From contig DATBHG010000057.1 in the NCBI GenBank assembly GCA_036557665.1, positions 22,832 to 86,831 of the forward strand: DNA of 64,000 bases, written 5' to 3'. Below the pieces are notes generated by a model. That model had not been told where the DNA came from. It did no database searches and saw only the letters and a list, made by a program, of their open reading frames with translations. The translations under genes and the position numbers were made by a program. Each line of letters begins with the position of its first letter. Position 1 is the stretch's first letter. The stretch is from VAZQ01 sp036557665 (GTDB lineage: Bacteria; Pseudomonadota; Alphaproteobacteria; Rhizobiales; Xanthobacteraceae). Shown piece after piece: positions 1 through 8,872 of the stretch.

Positions 1-74
1 TCGCGGGGCAGCGCAATACGGAGCTGTCTCCCGGCCGTCCGATCGCGGACAAAATCGACGCCGCCAAGGCGTAG
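1..74 (+). CDS. C-terminal end of an unidentified protein (5' end outside window)
   Basis: An open frame runs in from the left edge and ends at TAG (72-74). Only about 23 residues are visible, ending ADKIDAAKA, which is too little to name a family. It converges on the DUF1989 gene, whose stop is at 92. The frame has GC-rich third positions like its neighbours. It could also be non-coding sequence. Confidence 0.4.
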   Translation, partial: AGQRNTELSPGRPIADKIDAAKA

Positions 75-91
75 GCAGTTGCTTAAAACGC

Positions 92-721
92 TTATTTCAA
101 AATCTCCAACGTCAGCGGCTTGAGACGAAAATTGTTGCACGCATTGAGCAGGATCGGGCAGTTCGAGATGGCAACGATCTGCGGCATGAGCGCGCGCATG
201 ACCATGAAGTCCCCCGGCTTGCCCTTGGGGACGCGGATTTCCCATCGGCCGTCGGCATCGTAGGCCACGGTCATGAAGATGTTGAAGCAGGTGTCGGTAT
301 TGAAGCTCCAGCGGTCCATGCCATATCCGCGAATTGCCGTCTCCAGGTTCGACTGGCAATTCGGGGCGCCTGTCCCGGATGCGCCGTAGCGCGCGATGTT
401 CAGGTGCTCGCTGCAGTAGCCGCCGCCGCAATAGTTCTCGCCGGTGAGGTCTTCCTCGATCTGCCACATCGCGCGGGTGCGATTGGTGTAAAGGACATGC
501 GGCGCAGTGAATTTCCAGGTCAGGTTGACCGCCCTGCTCGAATGCATGCTGAGCAGCTCGCGGACATCGTCGCGGTTGAACGAGATGAAATCTGCGACCT
601 GCTCTCCCTCCGGCTGGGTCAGGCGCAGCCGCTGGCCGGATTCGATCTCGAAACTGATGTTCCCGGCCGGCGGAATGGTGACCGGCACCCCAGGCTGCAA
701 GACGGCGGTTGCACCACTCAT
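92..721 (-). CDS. DUF1989 / urea carboxylase-associated family protein
   Basis: The 209-residue protein matches the DUF1989 fold that accompanies urea carboxylase/urea amidolyase, or occurs alone in N-compound catabolism. Visible hallmarks are the cysteine-rich centre (ENYCGGGYCSEH), the FNIFM motif, the KPGDFMVMRA segment and the terminal NACNNFRLKPL. The frame stays open further upstream, but ATG at 719-721 is chosen because an AGGGA lies about 10 nt before it and the family N-terminus begins near there. No urea carboxylase gene is visible beside it. Family members are thought to act on small amides; the substrate here is unknown. Confidence 0.8.
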   Translation of the reverse strand: MSGATAVLQPGVPVTIPPAGNISFEIESGQRLRLTQPEGEQVADFISFNRDDVRELLSMHSSRAVNLTWKFTAPHVLYTNRTRAMWQIEEDLTGENYCGGGYCSEHLNIARYGASGTGAPNCQSNLETAIRGYGMDRWSFNTDTCFNIFMTVAYDADGRWEIRVPKGKPGDFMVMRALMPQIVAISNCPILLNACNNFRLKPLTLEILK

Positions 722-784
722 TCGAGCTGATCCCTGTTTCTGGATATGCTCGTCTAAACAAGCACACTGCCAGATCGCGCGGCA

Positions 785-820
785 AGTCCTCACGCGAGTC
801 CTCACGCGAGTCCTGGCGCG
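785..820. repeat. Three-copy 12-bp tandem repeat
   Basis: The unit AGTCCTCACGCG occurs at 785-796 and 797-808, with a two-mismatch third copy at 809-820. It lies 60-100 bp upstream of the minus-strand DUF1989 start, in intergenic DNA. Similar short tandem arrays with different units occur at 6014-6070 and 13271-13343. Confidence 0.85.
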
Positions 821-1010
821 AGCGCTCGAGCGGCGCGCGCAGGGCTGACCGCCGTTACCGGGCACCTCGGCGCCCACGCGGATGTGACGACCATCACAAA
901 GCTTCGGCAAAAACGCTTCTGTGTGACAGCCGGCACAGCATGGGGCGCAATACTGCGGTAGATACCAACCGACGAGCAATGGTGATTTCACCAGGCAAAC
1001 AGGTGACGAC

Positions 1011-1241
1011 ATGAGCGCAATGATCCACATCCAGGGACCCCGCGACAGCAGTTTCATCGTCAAATTCGAGACGGCCGATGGGCGCTCGCTCGCCATCATC
1101 GTGCCTGAGAAAACGGCCGCGGTGCTTCGCGACCTGCAAGAGCTCATGCCCTATGGACTTGCAGTCCGCGACATCGACGACACCAGCTGTGAGGTGGACG
1201 ACGGCGAGGCGCTCGGTCCCCACTGCACCCAGTCGCCCTGA
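1011..1241 (+). CDS. Small conserved-looking hypothetical protein
   Basis: This is a 76-residue acidic protein with no signal peptide or membrane segment. ATG at 1011 is preceded by AGGTGACG, a reasonable ribosome binding site. The sequence alternates short beta-like stretches (SFIVKFETADGRSLAIIV) with a helix (KTAAVLRDLQELM) and ends in an Asp/Glu-rich tail. It is divergent from the DUF1989 gene. No family was recognised. It is probably a real small cytosolic protein, but size alone leaves doubt. Confidence 0.5.
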   Translation: MSAMIHIQGPRDSSFIVKFETADGRSLAIIVPEKTAAVLRDLQELMPYGLAVRDIDDTSCEVDDGEALGPHCTQSP

Positions 1242-1469
1242 GCGACTGCGAGGCACGGGGCCCTGACATTCACCCCTGCTGCTCGCCCGCGAAGCTCAAT
1301 AAAACGGCTTGTTCCCCCGCACGAGCCTCCTTGACGTCAAAGCATCGGCGTAGGACATGTTTTGACGCACGAGGACAACGCTTACCCTCGACGCAGACGT
1401 GTCAGCGCAATTGAGGCGGCTGCGGCGGGCCCGGCCGTGGGGACGACGCCGGACCAAGATAACCAGCGC

Positions 1470-2702
1470 ATGGCAGACCACTTCGACAAGCTCGAGATCC
1501 GCGAGCCCGCGAAACGAGAGCGGGATCTGATGAGCCGTCTGCCCGAGCTCATCGGGCGTGCTGCAGGGGCGCCGGGGTGGGCTCACCAACTCGACGGGGT
1601 GGACGCCAAGAGCATCAGCTCGCGCGCCGCGCTGGCGAAATTGCCGCTGCTCCGGAAGTCCGAGCTTGCGCAGTGCCAACGCGCCCGGCCGCCGTTCGGC
1701 GGCTTCAACCTCGGCGCGCCGGGGAGGATGCGCAGGCTGCTGATGTCTCCCGGACCGATCTTCGAGCCCGAAGGCACCGAGAAGGATTTCTGGGGCGCGG
1801 CACGCGCGCTGTTCGCGGCGGGCTTCCGCGCCGGAGACATCGTTCACAACTCGTTTGCCTATCACCTGACGCCCGGCGGCTTCATCATGGAATCGGGCGC
1901 GCATGCGCTCGGCTGCGTGGTCGTGCCGGCGGGCACCGGCAATACCGAGCAGCAGGTCGAGGCGATCGCGCATTTCAAGCCGAGCGGCTATGCGGGGACG
2001 CCCGACTTTCTCAAGATCCTCCTCGATACCGCGGCCAGGACCGGCAAGGATGCTTCGTCGCTCAGGCGCGGCCTCGTCTCCGGCGCCGCCCTCCCCTCCT
2101 CGCTGCGCCAGGAGCTGGCATCCCGCGGAGTCGAGGTGCTGCAATGCTACGCCATCGCGGAGCTCGGCGTCATTGCCTACGAGAGCGCGGCGCGAGAGGG
2201 CATGATCCTCAACGAGAATCTCATCCTCGAGATCGTGCGCCCGGACACCGGCGAGCCGCTTGCGCCGGGGGAGGTCGGCGAGGTCGTGGTCACCTCGTTC
2301 AATGGGGATTATCCGATGATCCGGCTTGCGACCGGCGACCTCTCCGCGGCGATGCCCGGCGTCTCGCCCTGCGGCCGTACCAACATGCGCATCGCCGGCT
2401 GGATGGGTCGCGCCGATCAGACCACCAAGATCAAAGGCATGTTCGTCCACCCGCAGCAGGTGGCGGAGGTGGCGAAACGTCACCCCGATCTCGGCCGGCT
2501 GCGGCTCGTCGTCACCCGCTCGAACGAGCAGGACATGATGACGCTGATGGCCGAGACCCCTGCCCCGGCCGAGGCGCTGCGCAGGGCCGTCGCAGCAACG
2601 CTGAACGCAGTAACGAAGCTGCGGGGGGAAGTGCAGCTCGCCGCGCCGGGCAGCTTGCCGAATGACGGCAAGGTGATCGCCGACGATCGCCCTCTGGGTT
2701 GA
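1470..2702 (+). CDS. Phenylacetate-CoA ligase-like adenylate-forming enzyme
   Basis: The 410-residue protein belongs to the PaaK-like branch of AMP-forming acyl-CoA ligases, which activate an aryl or alkyl carboxylate with ATP and CoA. Visible features are the family N-terminus (MADHFDKLEIREP), the hinge region LATGDLS near residue 288, and the C-terminal segment TTKIKGMFVHPQQV near residue 319. A 36-residue in-frame extension to 1362 exists, but the family start fits 1470. Length is close to the usual 400-440. It precedes ferrochelatase in the same direction with a 182-bp gap. The substrate cannot be read from sequence. Confidence 0.85.
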   Translation: MADHFDKLEIREPAKRERDLMSRLPELIGRAAGAPGWAHQLDGVDAKSISSRAALAKLPLLRKSELAQCQRARPPFGGFNLGAPGRMRRLLMSPGPIFEPEGTEKDFWGAARALFAAGFRAGDIVHNSFAYHLTPGGFIMESGAHALGCVVVPAGTGNTEQQVEAIAHFKPSGYAGTPDFLKILLDTAARTGKDASSLRRGLVSGAALPSSLRQELASRGVEVLQCYAIAELGVIAYESAAREGMILNENLILEIVRPDTGEPLAPGEVGEVVVTSFNGDYPMIRLATGDLSAAMPGVSPCGRTNMRIAGWMGRADQTTKIKGMFVHPQQVAEVAKRHPDLGRLRLVVTRSNEQDMMTLMAETPAPAEALRRAVAATLNAVTKLRGEVQLAAPGSLPNDGKVIADDRPLG

Positions 2703-2884
2703 ACCGGCTTACGGACAGAGTGGATAAGGGTGCGCGCGTCGCGTGCTTCTCCCCGTGGGCAAAATCCCACCCGCGCAACGCAGTCAAGCTTGCGCCGACT
2801 GCGTAAGCTTGTCTGCACTGCATGCGCGGAAACAACACGTCGGACGATTTTGCCTACCCTGGATACCTCGCCTATGTTGGCGCG

Positions 2885-3943
2885 ATGAACGACGCTTCCA
2901 GCCCGGCGGCGAGCGCAGCCGCGGCATCCGCGAACGGCACGCCGCCCGAGACATCCGGCAGGATCGGCGTGCTGCTGGTCAATCTCGGCACGCCCGAGGC
3001 CGCCGATGCGGCCGCGGTGCGACGCTATCTCAGGGAGTTTCTCAGCGACCCGCGGGTAATCGAGAACCAGGGACTGCTGTGGAAGCTCGTGCTCAACGGA
3101 ATCGTCCTGCCGCTGCGGCCGGCGCGCAAGGCGCGCGACTATCGAAAGATCTGGAACAACGCGCGAAACGAGTCCCCGCTCAAGACCGTCACCCGCTCCC
3201 AGGCGGAGAAGCTCGCCTCGACACTGGAGCCGCTCGGGTCACGCATTGCCGTCGATTGGGCGATGCGTTACGGCCATCCGTCGATCCGCTCGCGGCTGGC
3301 GCACCTCGTTGCGCAGGGCTGCACGCGCCTGCTCGTACTGCCTCTCTATCCGCAATATTGCGCGGCGACGACGGGCACCGTCTGCGACGAAGTCTTCCGC
3401 GAGCTGGCCCGCCTGCGCCATCAGCCGGCGTTGCGGATCGCGCCGCCCTATTTCGACGACCCGATTTATGTCGAGGCGATCGCCGCCTCGACATCGGCCG
3501 AGCTTGCCCAGCTCGCGTTCAAGCCCGAGGTGATACTCGCCTCCTTTCACGGCGTGCCCAAGGTCTTCATCGACAAAGGCGATCCGTATTATGCACATTG
3601 CATGGAAACCATGCGCCACGTGCGCAACGCGCTCAACCTCGATGCCGAGAAGCTGATGGTCACCTTCCAGTCGCGTTTCGGGCGCGGGGAGTGGCTCGGG
3701 CCGGCGACCATCGATACGGTGCAGAAGCTCGCGCGCAACGGCGTGAAAAACATCGCCGTCATCACCCCCGGCTTTGCCTCCGATTGTCTCGAGACCCTGG
3801 AGGAGATCGCGGTGGAGAACGCCCATCTCTTCAAGAAGAACGGCGGAGAGAACTTCGCCGCAATTCCCTGTCTCAACGACAGCGCCCCCGGCATGCTGGT
3901 GATCTGGCAGCTCGCATTGCGGGAGTTGAAGGGCTGGGTGTGA
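2885..3943 (+). CDS. hemH: Ferrochelatase
   Basis: The 352-residue enzyme inserts Fe(II) into protoporphyrin IX, the last step of protoheme synthesis, at the cytoplasmic face of the membrane. The N-terminal signature VLLVNLGTPEA follows a short Ala/Ser-rich leader. The catalytic His lies in ASFHGVPK (about residue 220) and the partner Glu in CLETLEEI (about residue 302). Length is normal for bacterial HemH. The ATG at 2885 is chosen; an in-frame ATG at 2822 would add 21 residues that do not resemble the family. The C-terminus ends at LKGWV. Confidence 0.95.
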   Translation: MNDASSPAASAAAASANGTPPETSGRIGVLLVNLGTPEAADAAAVRRYLREFLSDPRVIENQGLLWKLVLNGIVLPLRPARKARDYRKIWNNARNESPLKTVTRSQAEKLASTLEPLGSRIAVDWAMRYGHPSIRSRLAHLVAQGCTRLLVLPLYPQYCAATTGTVCDEVFRELARLRHQPALRIAPPYFDDPIYVEAIAASTSAELAQLAFKPEVILASFHGVPKVFIDKGDPYYAHCMETMRHVRNALNLDAEKLMVTFQSRFGRGEWLGPATIDTVQKLARNGVKNIAVITPGFASDCLETLEEIAVENAHLFKKNGGENFAAIPCLNDSAPGMLVIWQLALRELKGWV

Positions 3944-4074
3944 GCTGCTTCCCGATAGTATCTTGCACCAGGCGTGAGTGTCGGCCGTGCGTCGCAGCGA
4001 CGGGGCTGGACAGCAGCCAGGCTCCCCGTTCAAATGCGCGCCGCACCGAGTTGGGACACAAAGGTTGGGAACCA

Positions 4075-5070
4075 GTGGGCAAGAACATCGTAATCACCCG
4101 GCGCAGCTTCAACGCAGCGGTTTCGACATCGTTATTTATTCCGAGCATCATTGCGCATCGGGCATGGGCGCAGCCGTGGCCAACCCATGCCGTGCGCATC
4201 ATTGTACCGTTTGCGGCCGGCGGGCCTACCGATGTGATCGCCCGGCTCCTTGGCGAGCGGCTTTCCAGGATCTGGAGCCAGCAGGTTGTCATAGAGAATC
4301 GGCCGGGCGGCGGGACCAACATCGCCAACGAGGTGGTGCTGCACTCGGACCCCGACGGCCACACGGTGCTGATGGGCGGGCAGTCGCAGGCGACGACGCG
4401 GGGTCTTTATCGCTCGCTCGCCTATGACCCTGTCGGCGATTTTGCACCGGTCGCTTTCATCTGCGGCTACTCGTTCTTCATGTTCGTGCCGAACTCGCTG
4501 CCGGTGAAGTCGGTCAGCGAGTTCATCGCCTATGCCAAGGCCAACAAAGGCAAGCTCATAATGGCCTCGCCGGGTACCGGGTCGTCGCCGCACCTTTGTG
4601 CGGAGCTGTTCAAGCACATGGCAGGGATCGAGATGGTGCACGCGCCGTATCGCGGTGCCGCTCCGGCGCTGAATGATCTCATTCCGGGGCGCGTGCATCT
4701 CCTGTTCTCGGGCGGGGCCACGCTCGACAATGCGCGGTCGGGCCAGATCCAGGTGATTGGTTATACCGGCGCAAAACGCTCTGCGATTGCGCCCGACGTG
4801 CCGACCATCGCCGAGGACGGCGTGCCCGGCTTCAATGTCGTCTCATGGTACGGTTTCTTTGTGCCTGCCAAGACGCCAGCGGAAATCATCAAGAAAATGA
4901 ACGCGGACACGATCGCCGCGCTCGCCGATGCGAGCGTCCTGGGACGCCTGACGCCGCTGGGATACGAGACCAGCCCCGACCCTCCCGAAAAGCTCGGGGC
5001 ATTTCTGCGATCTGAAACGGAGCTCTGGACCCGTGTGATCAAGGAAGCCGGCATCGGCCCGCTGGACTGA
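4075..5070 (+). CDS. Tripartite tricarboxylate transporter substrate-binding protein (Bug family)
   Basis: The 331-residue periplasmic receptor is of the Bug/TctC type. It has a Tat-like signal peptide (TRRSF, then cleavage near AWA-QP) and the family blocks RIIVPFAAGGPTDVIAR, VVIENRPGGG, GSSPHLCAELF and VPTIAEDGVPGF. The GTG at 4075 is chosen; the frame remains open far upstream only because it overlaps hemH in another phase. No TctA/TctB membrane genes are adjacent, which is common for orphan Bug receptors in alpha- and betaproteobacteria. The ligand is unknown, probably an organic acid. It converges on the next gene with a 17-bp gap. Confidence 0.9.
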   Translation: MGKNIVITRRSFNAAVSTSLFIPSIIAHRAWAQPWPTHAVRIIVPFAAGGPTDVIARLLGERLSRIWSQQVVIENRPGGGTNIANEVVLHSDPDGHTVLMGGQSQATTRGLYRSLAYDPVGDFAPVAFICGYSFFMFVPNSLPVKSVSEFIAYAKANKGKLIMASPGTGSSPHLCAELFKHMAGIEMVHAPYRGAAPALNDLIPGRVHLLFSGGATLDNARSGQIQVIGYTGAKRSAIAPDVPTIAEDGVPGFNVVSWYGFFVPAKTPAEIIKKMNADTIAALADASVLGRLTPLGYETSPDPPEKLGAFLRSETELWTRVIKEAGIGPLD

Positions 5071-5087
5071 CCGGCGGGTAATCTCCG

Positions 5088-5978
5088 TCAGGCTGCCACG
5101 GAGCCGGCGTAGTCCAGGGCCGGCGGCCTTTCCTCGAACAATCCCCGCTCGTGGATCCACGCCTGAGTCCTGGCATAGGTCGTTTCCGTGTACGGCAGAA
5201 ATACGATCCGCTCGCCCGGTGAGAAAAGACGCACATCGACCTTGGATCGATATCGGTCGGGAATTTCTTTGAGATAGTAGTGTTTGTATTTCTCGGGTTC
5301 GACGTCCAGATCCATCTGAGCTCGTTTCAGGCCGTTCATGTATTTTTCCACGTCGCCAGGATCGACGCCCAGGGGAAACATGAACCCGATCATGAAGCTC
5401 GTATCGACGACCTTTCGAAAGCCCAGCTGCTCCATGAGCTGATAAGTCAGTCCCCACACGCTGGTTGCCGGCACGTCGCGGTCAAGCCCGGCGTCTACCC
5501 TCGCCCAAATGGAGCCGACGAACTTGAGCGCGATCTGGTCCCGCGGGAGAAACGGCTCGAGTGCCTGGATGGCAGTGAAATGGCTGCCGGAATGATGGCC
5601 GACGGCGATTTCCTGTCCGCTGAGCTGCTCCGGCTTCATTATCGCCGAGTCGGGCGGCACCATGATCCCTCCGGGGGTTACGACATAGGACTTGCCCCAC
5701 ATGGTTCCCATGCGCCGAGCGGAGGCTTGGTTCACCGTCCAGTGACAGGCGCAGGAAATGTCGGATTTTACCCCTTTGTTGCCGCCGCCCTGCTGATAGG
5801 CTTCGAACGCGCCGAAGCGGGTCTCGGTCAGCTTGCCGGAGGGATCGAGCGCTTTCCGGCTGCTGGCGGAGATACCTGGACGAAGCTCGTAGTCGAGGCC
5901 TTCCTCAGCAAAATAACCTTTTTCATGCGCTATCCACTCTTGCAACCGTCCATGCGGCTGGATCGTGAATTTTGCCAT
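5088..5978 (-). CDS. NitT/Thi5-like substrate-binding-fold protein without signal peptide
   Basis: The 296-residue protein has the two-lobed periplasmic-binding-protein fold typical of NMT1/THI5/SsuA-like proteins. It opens directly with the mature beta-strand and helix (MAKFTIQPHGRLQEW, then EKGYFAEEGLDYEL). No secretion signal or lipobox is visible. It is therefore either cytosolic, possibly enzymatic like yeast Thi5-type proteins, or the signal is encoded elsewhere. Histidines occur in VGHHSGSHF. It converges with the Bug receptor. No transporter genes flank it. Confidence 0.7.
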   Translation of the reverse strand: MAKFTIQPHGRLQEWIAHEKGYFAEEGLDYELRPGISASSRKALDPSGKLTETRFGAFEAYQQGGGNKGVKSDISCACHWTVNQASARRMGTMWGKSYVVTPGGIMVPPDSAIMKPEQLSGQEIAVGHHSGSHFTAIQALEPFLPRDQIALKFVGSIWARVDAGLDRDVPATSVWGLTYQLMEQLGFRKVVDTSFMIGFMFPLGVDPGDVEKYMNGLKRAQMDLDVEPEKYKHYYLKEIPDRYRSKVDVRLFSPGERIVFLPYTETTYARTQAWIHERGLFEERPPALDYAGSVAA

Positions 5979-6390
5979 CGTTGTCTTCCTCGCATCGCGA
6001 TCAAGCTATCAGACAGAGTCGCAGGTGGGAACAGAGTCGCAGGTGGGAAGCAACAAGTCGCAGGTGGGAAGCAACAACCCCCGGCGCCCCGCTCCGTTGA
6101 GCCACCGGGCATCGCGTGTTTGAAATGCGAGCTCGACCCGCGCCGACCAGCGGCGGCTTCCTACAGGCGCGGGTTCCATTGCCTGACGCTGTTCTCCTTC
6201 GGCAATGAGCGCGGCGGCGGAAACAGCAAAAACGCCGCCATCCCACGCTCTTGGAGAACGGTTCAACATGTTGTTGGTTCCTGATGTGACCTCTTCACCG
6301 CATCCGGCACCCATGGCCGCTGCCTGTTAAAGGTCGATTTGGTCGGGTGCCCGCAGCCGTCAGCGCTGCCGCCCTGCATCGAGAGTCAAG
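5979..6390. other. Intergenic region with tandem repeat, no convincing gene
   Basis: These 412 bp separate two minus-strand genes. They contain the 18-bp tandem repeat at 6014-6070 and short frames under 105 codons on the minus strand that match nothing recognised. Promoters for the gene ending at 5088 should lie here, but no clear -35/-10 pair was identified. Confidence 0.5.
6014..6070. repeat. Three-copy tandem repeat, 18-21 bp unit
   Basis: Two exact 18-bp copies of CAGAGTCGCAGGTGGGAA (6014-6031 and 6032-6049) are followed by a third containing AGTCGCAGGTGGGAA with a GCAACA insertion (to 6070). It lies just upstream of the start at 5978. Confidence 0.85.
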
Positions 6391-7170
6391 TCAAATGCCG
6401 GCATACCACTCGTAGTTTCGGTCTGCCCAATAGCTGCCGCGGCCGCCGGCGATGTGTTTGAAGCTCTCGACAATCTCGATCCGCATTATGTACTTCGCCA
6501 TCTTGTAGCCGAGCTGGCGCTCGATCCGGACGCGAGCCGGAGCGCCATAGGGGATGCCAAGTGGCGCTCCGTTCATATCATAGGCGAGAATGGTCTGGGG
6601 ATGAAACGCATCGATCAGGTCGATGCTCTCGTAATACCTGTACTCCTCGGGTGCATCAGGCAGCTGATCAGGACTGTCAGCGCAGCGGAACACGATGTAT
6701 CGAGCCTCCGGCTTGAGACCGGCGCGCTGAAGTACAACCCTGAGCGGAACGCCCGTCCACTTTGCGATGCAACTCCAGCCCTCGACGCAGTCATGACGCG
6801 TGATCTGAGTGCGCGCGGGCAAGCCGCGCAGCTCGTCCAGTGACAGCTGCAGAGGCCGCTCCACCAGGCCATCGACCTGCAAGCGCCAATCCTTGAAGCC
6901 CGACTGGGCCAAAGCCTGGTAGTCATCATCGTCCGGGTTGGTGGATCCGTTGGCGCGGAAATGCGCCGAAACATCCGCTTCGGTGAATTCCTGCGCGAGC
7001 GCCTGCCGTCCAACCAACACCCGCTGCGCGCGCATGGTCAGGGACTCTGCGCTGTCCAAAACCTTTTGCACTGTCGGATTTTGCGAAAAAAGATCGCAGC
7101 CGCCGAGCGGCAGTGCGCCGGCGGCGGCCAGCGTCGCGAGCGCCCGCCGCCGGTCAACCGGTTTGGCCAT
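6391..7170 (-). CDS. Molybdopterin-dependent oxidoreductase (sulfite-oxidase fold), Tat lipoprotein
   Basis: The 259-residue protein contains the oxidoreductase molybdopterin domain. The likely molybdenum-ligand Cys is C128 in RHDCVEGWS, followed by the usual WTGVPL and the late GIPYGAPARVR segment. The N-terminus has twin arginines (VDRRRAL) and a lipobox LGGC (C25), so export by Tat and anchoring as a periplasmic lipoprotein are likely. It overlaps the upstream cytochrome b gene by 17 bp, indicating one transcript and an electron-transfer pair comparable in logic to MsrPQ/YedYZ. The physiological substrate is unknown. Confidence 0.85.
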   Translation of the reverse strand: MAKPVDRRRALATLAAAGALPLGGCDLFSQNPTVQKVLDSAESLTMRAQRVLVGRQALAQEFTEADVSAHFRANGSTNPDDDDYQALAQSGFKDWRLQVDGLVERPLQLSLDELRGLPARTQITRHDCVEGWSCIAKWTGVPLRVVLQRAGLKPEARYIVFRCADSPDQLPDAPEEYRYYESIDLIDAFHPQTILAYDMNGAPLGIPYGAPARVRIERQLGYKMAKYIMRIEIVESFKHIAGGRGSYWADRNYEWYAGI

Positions 7171-7987
7171 GGGGATCTGTCTCCGGCTTTATCACGTACC
7201 ACCCGGTAGTCATGGAACGCACATTGTTCCAGAGGCCCGACAGCAGCACCATGAGCACGTGCACGATCACGAAACCAACGAGCGTAAAGGCGCAGATGAA
7301 GTGTATCGTACGCGCGGTCTGACGGCCGCCGAATGCATTGGTCAGGAGCGGAAACCCGGCGTCGAGGCCGGGCGACATGGTCAGCCCGGTGAGAACGAGC
7401 AGAGGAACGACCACGAGCAGGATGGCGAGGTAGGACAGGCGTTGCAGGACGTTGTACTGCCTGGCCTCATCACCGCGCGGAAAGCGCAAACGCAAGTGAT
7501 CGATGATCGATCGCCCCAAATGCCGCAGCTGCCGCAAGGAGGGCACGAGGTCGCGCCAGACGTGCCCGCTCACCAGCCCGTAGAGTAGATAGCTCAGGCC
7601 GTTGAGAACCAGCAGCCAAGCGAAGAAAAAGTGCCAGCGCCTGCCGGTAGCGAGATCCTGATATCCCGGGAGGGTCAACCAGGACGGAAAAGCCCGCTCC
7701 TCATCATTGCCGGCGCCGGATACGCCGAGCATGCCCGTGGTGTCGAAAGCCGAGCCCAGGATTTTGGTCAGACCCACGACGCGCGTGCCCTCCTGCCTTG
7801 CTCCGATTGATGCAACGGGCCGGGCAAAATCGGATGCCTGACCGAGGTAGAGCGCCGGATGCGCATTGAAGATCTGGAGGCCGCTCAATACCAGCAACAC
7901 CACGCAGACCACGCCCACCCAATGGGTCACCCGGATCGTGACGGAATGCCGATATATGATCGGGGGCCGTTTCCCGGTGTCGCTCAC
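7154..7987 (-). CDS. Cytochrome b (b561/Ni-Fe hydrogenase b-type) membrane subunit
   Basis: The 277-residue membrane protein has about four transmembrane helices. Candidate heme-ligand histidines lie in the first helix (IRVTHWVGVV), the second (RRWHFFFAWLL) and the last helices (TIHFICAF and FVIVHVLMV). A GTG start at 7987 is used, with a purine-rich GAGAG upstream. It would pass electrons between quinone and the molybdoenzyme whose start lies inside its 3' end. A long periplasmic loop (about residues 45-105) lies between helices 1 and 2. Confidence 0.85.
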   Translation of the reverse strand: MSDTGKRPPIIYRHSVTIRVTHWVGVVCVVLLVLSGLQIFNAHPALYLGQASDFARPVASIGARQEGTRVVGLTKILGSAFDTTGMLGVSGAGNDEERAFPSWLTLPGYQDLATGRRWHFFFAWLLVLNGLSYLLYGLVSGHVWRDLVPSLRQLRHLGRSIIDHLRLRFPRGDEARQYNVLQRLSYLAILLVVVPLLVLTGLTMSPGLDAGFPLLTNAFGGRQTARTIHFICAFTLVGFVIVHVLMVLLSGLWNNVRSMTTGWYVIKPETDPHGQTG

Positions 7988-8152
7988 GGCTGCTCTCGTC
8001 GAGACCTTTGCACTGGTCTTGCCTATTACTCCCGGGATGCATCAGTTAAGGAGGCTCACGCACTTGTGATGCGGCAGGCCACATCCTTCGGGAGGCCCAA
8101 AGAATTGGCTCACATCGACAACAGCCGCTACACACACACCGCAGGACTGATC

Positions 8153-8770
8153 ATGTCTCAGAAGTTGCTCTCTCTGCTGCCTCTCTTCGGCTTGGTAATG
8201 GTCCTGGCCGCCCCCGCGGCATCCGCTCCAGCGCCGCCGCAAGTCCGCATTCGCGGCACCATAGAACGTGTCGACGGCTCGACGTATGTGGTCAGGAATC
8301 GAGAGGGTGCCGAGGTAAATGTAGCACTGGCCGCGAAACCGCAGATCGCCGACGTAGTCAAGGCTTCCCTTTCCGACATCAAGCAGGGCTCGTTCGTCGG
8401 TGTAACGGCCGTGCCGCAGGCGGACGGCACCCTGCGCGCGCTCGAAGTGCACATATTTCCCGAATCGATGCGCGGGACGGGTGAAGGACATTACCCCTGG
8501 GATCTGCGCCCGCAGAGCACGATGACCAACGCGAGCGTCGACCAGCTCGTCACGGCCGTCGATGGGCGCACGCTGACATTGAAGTACAAGGACGGGGAAA
8601 AGAAGATTTTCGTTCCCTCCGATATTCCGATAGTCGCTTACGCTTCTGGAGACAAAAACGATCTGAAGGTCGGTGCGAAAGTCTTCATCGTTGCGGTCAA
8701 ACAACCGGACGGAACGCTCGAAGGCCGGGGCTGGCGAGTCGGGCGGGATGGCGTTACGCCCCCAATGTGA
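8153..8770 (+). CDS. Secreted DUF5666-like protein with two repeated beta domains
   Basis: The 205-residue protein has a Sec signal peptide (MSQKLLSLLPLFGL to about ASA). Two similar beta-rich modules follow: RIRGTIERVDGSTYVVRN then VGAVP-like, and LVTAVDGRTLTLKYKDG then VGAKVFIVAV. This matches a family often mislabelled metal ABC transporter permease, although there are no membrane helices beyond the signal. ATG at 8153 is chosen because the signal peptide begins there; the frame continues upstream without merit. It is divergent from the cytochrome b gene. Function is unknown. Confidence 0.75.
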   Translation: MSQKLLSLLPLFGLVMVLAAPAASAPAPPQVRIRGTIERVDGSTYVVRNREGAEVNVALAAKPQIADVVKASLSDIKQGSFVGVTAVPQADGTLRALEVHIFPESMRGTGEGHYPWDLRPQSTMTNASVDQLVTAVDGRTLTLKYKDGEKKIFVPSDIPIVAYASGDKNDLKVGAKVFIVAVKQPDGTLEGRGWRVGRDGVTPPM

Positions 8771-8872
8771 TTCCGCCACAAGAGCCCGAGCACGAGCCGA
8801 GCCGGGAAGGGTCACACTCCCCTCTGCCGGCCCCTATTCGAGACAATTGGCCGCGGTGCTCGGCCCCTGAGA

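Noticed and set aside
2743..5070. Very long plus-strand frame of 775 codons
   Set aside because: Its first 440 codons overlap ferrochelatase in another phase and have no protein-like features. Only the Bug receptor from 4075 is real.
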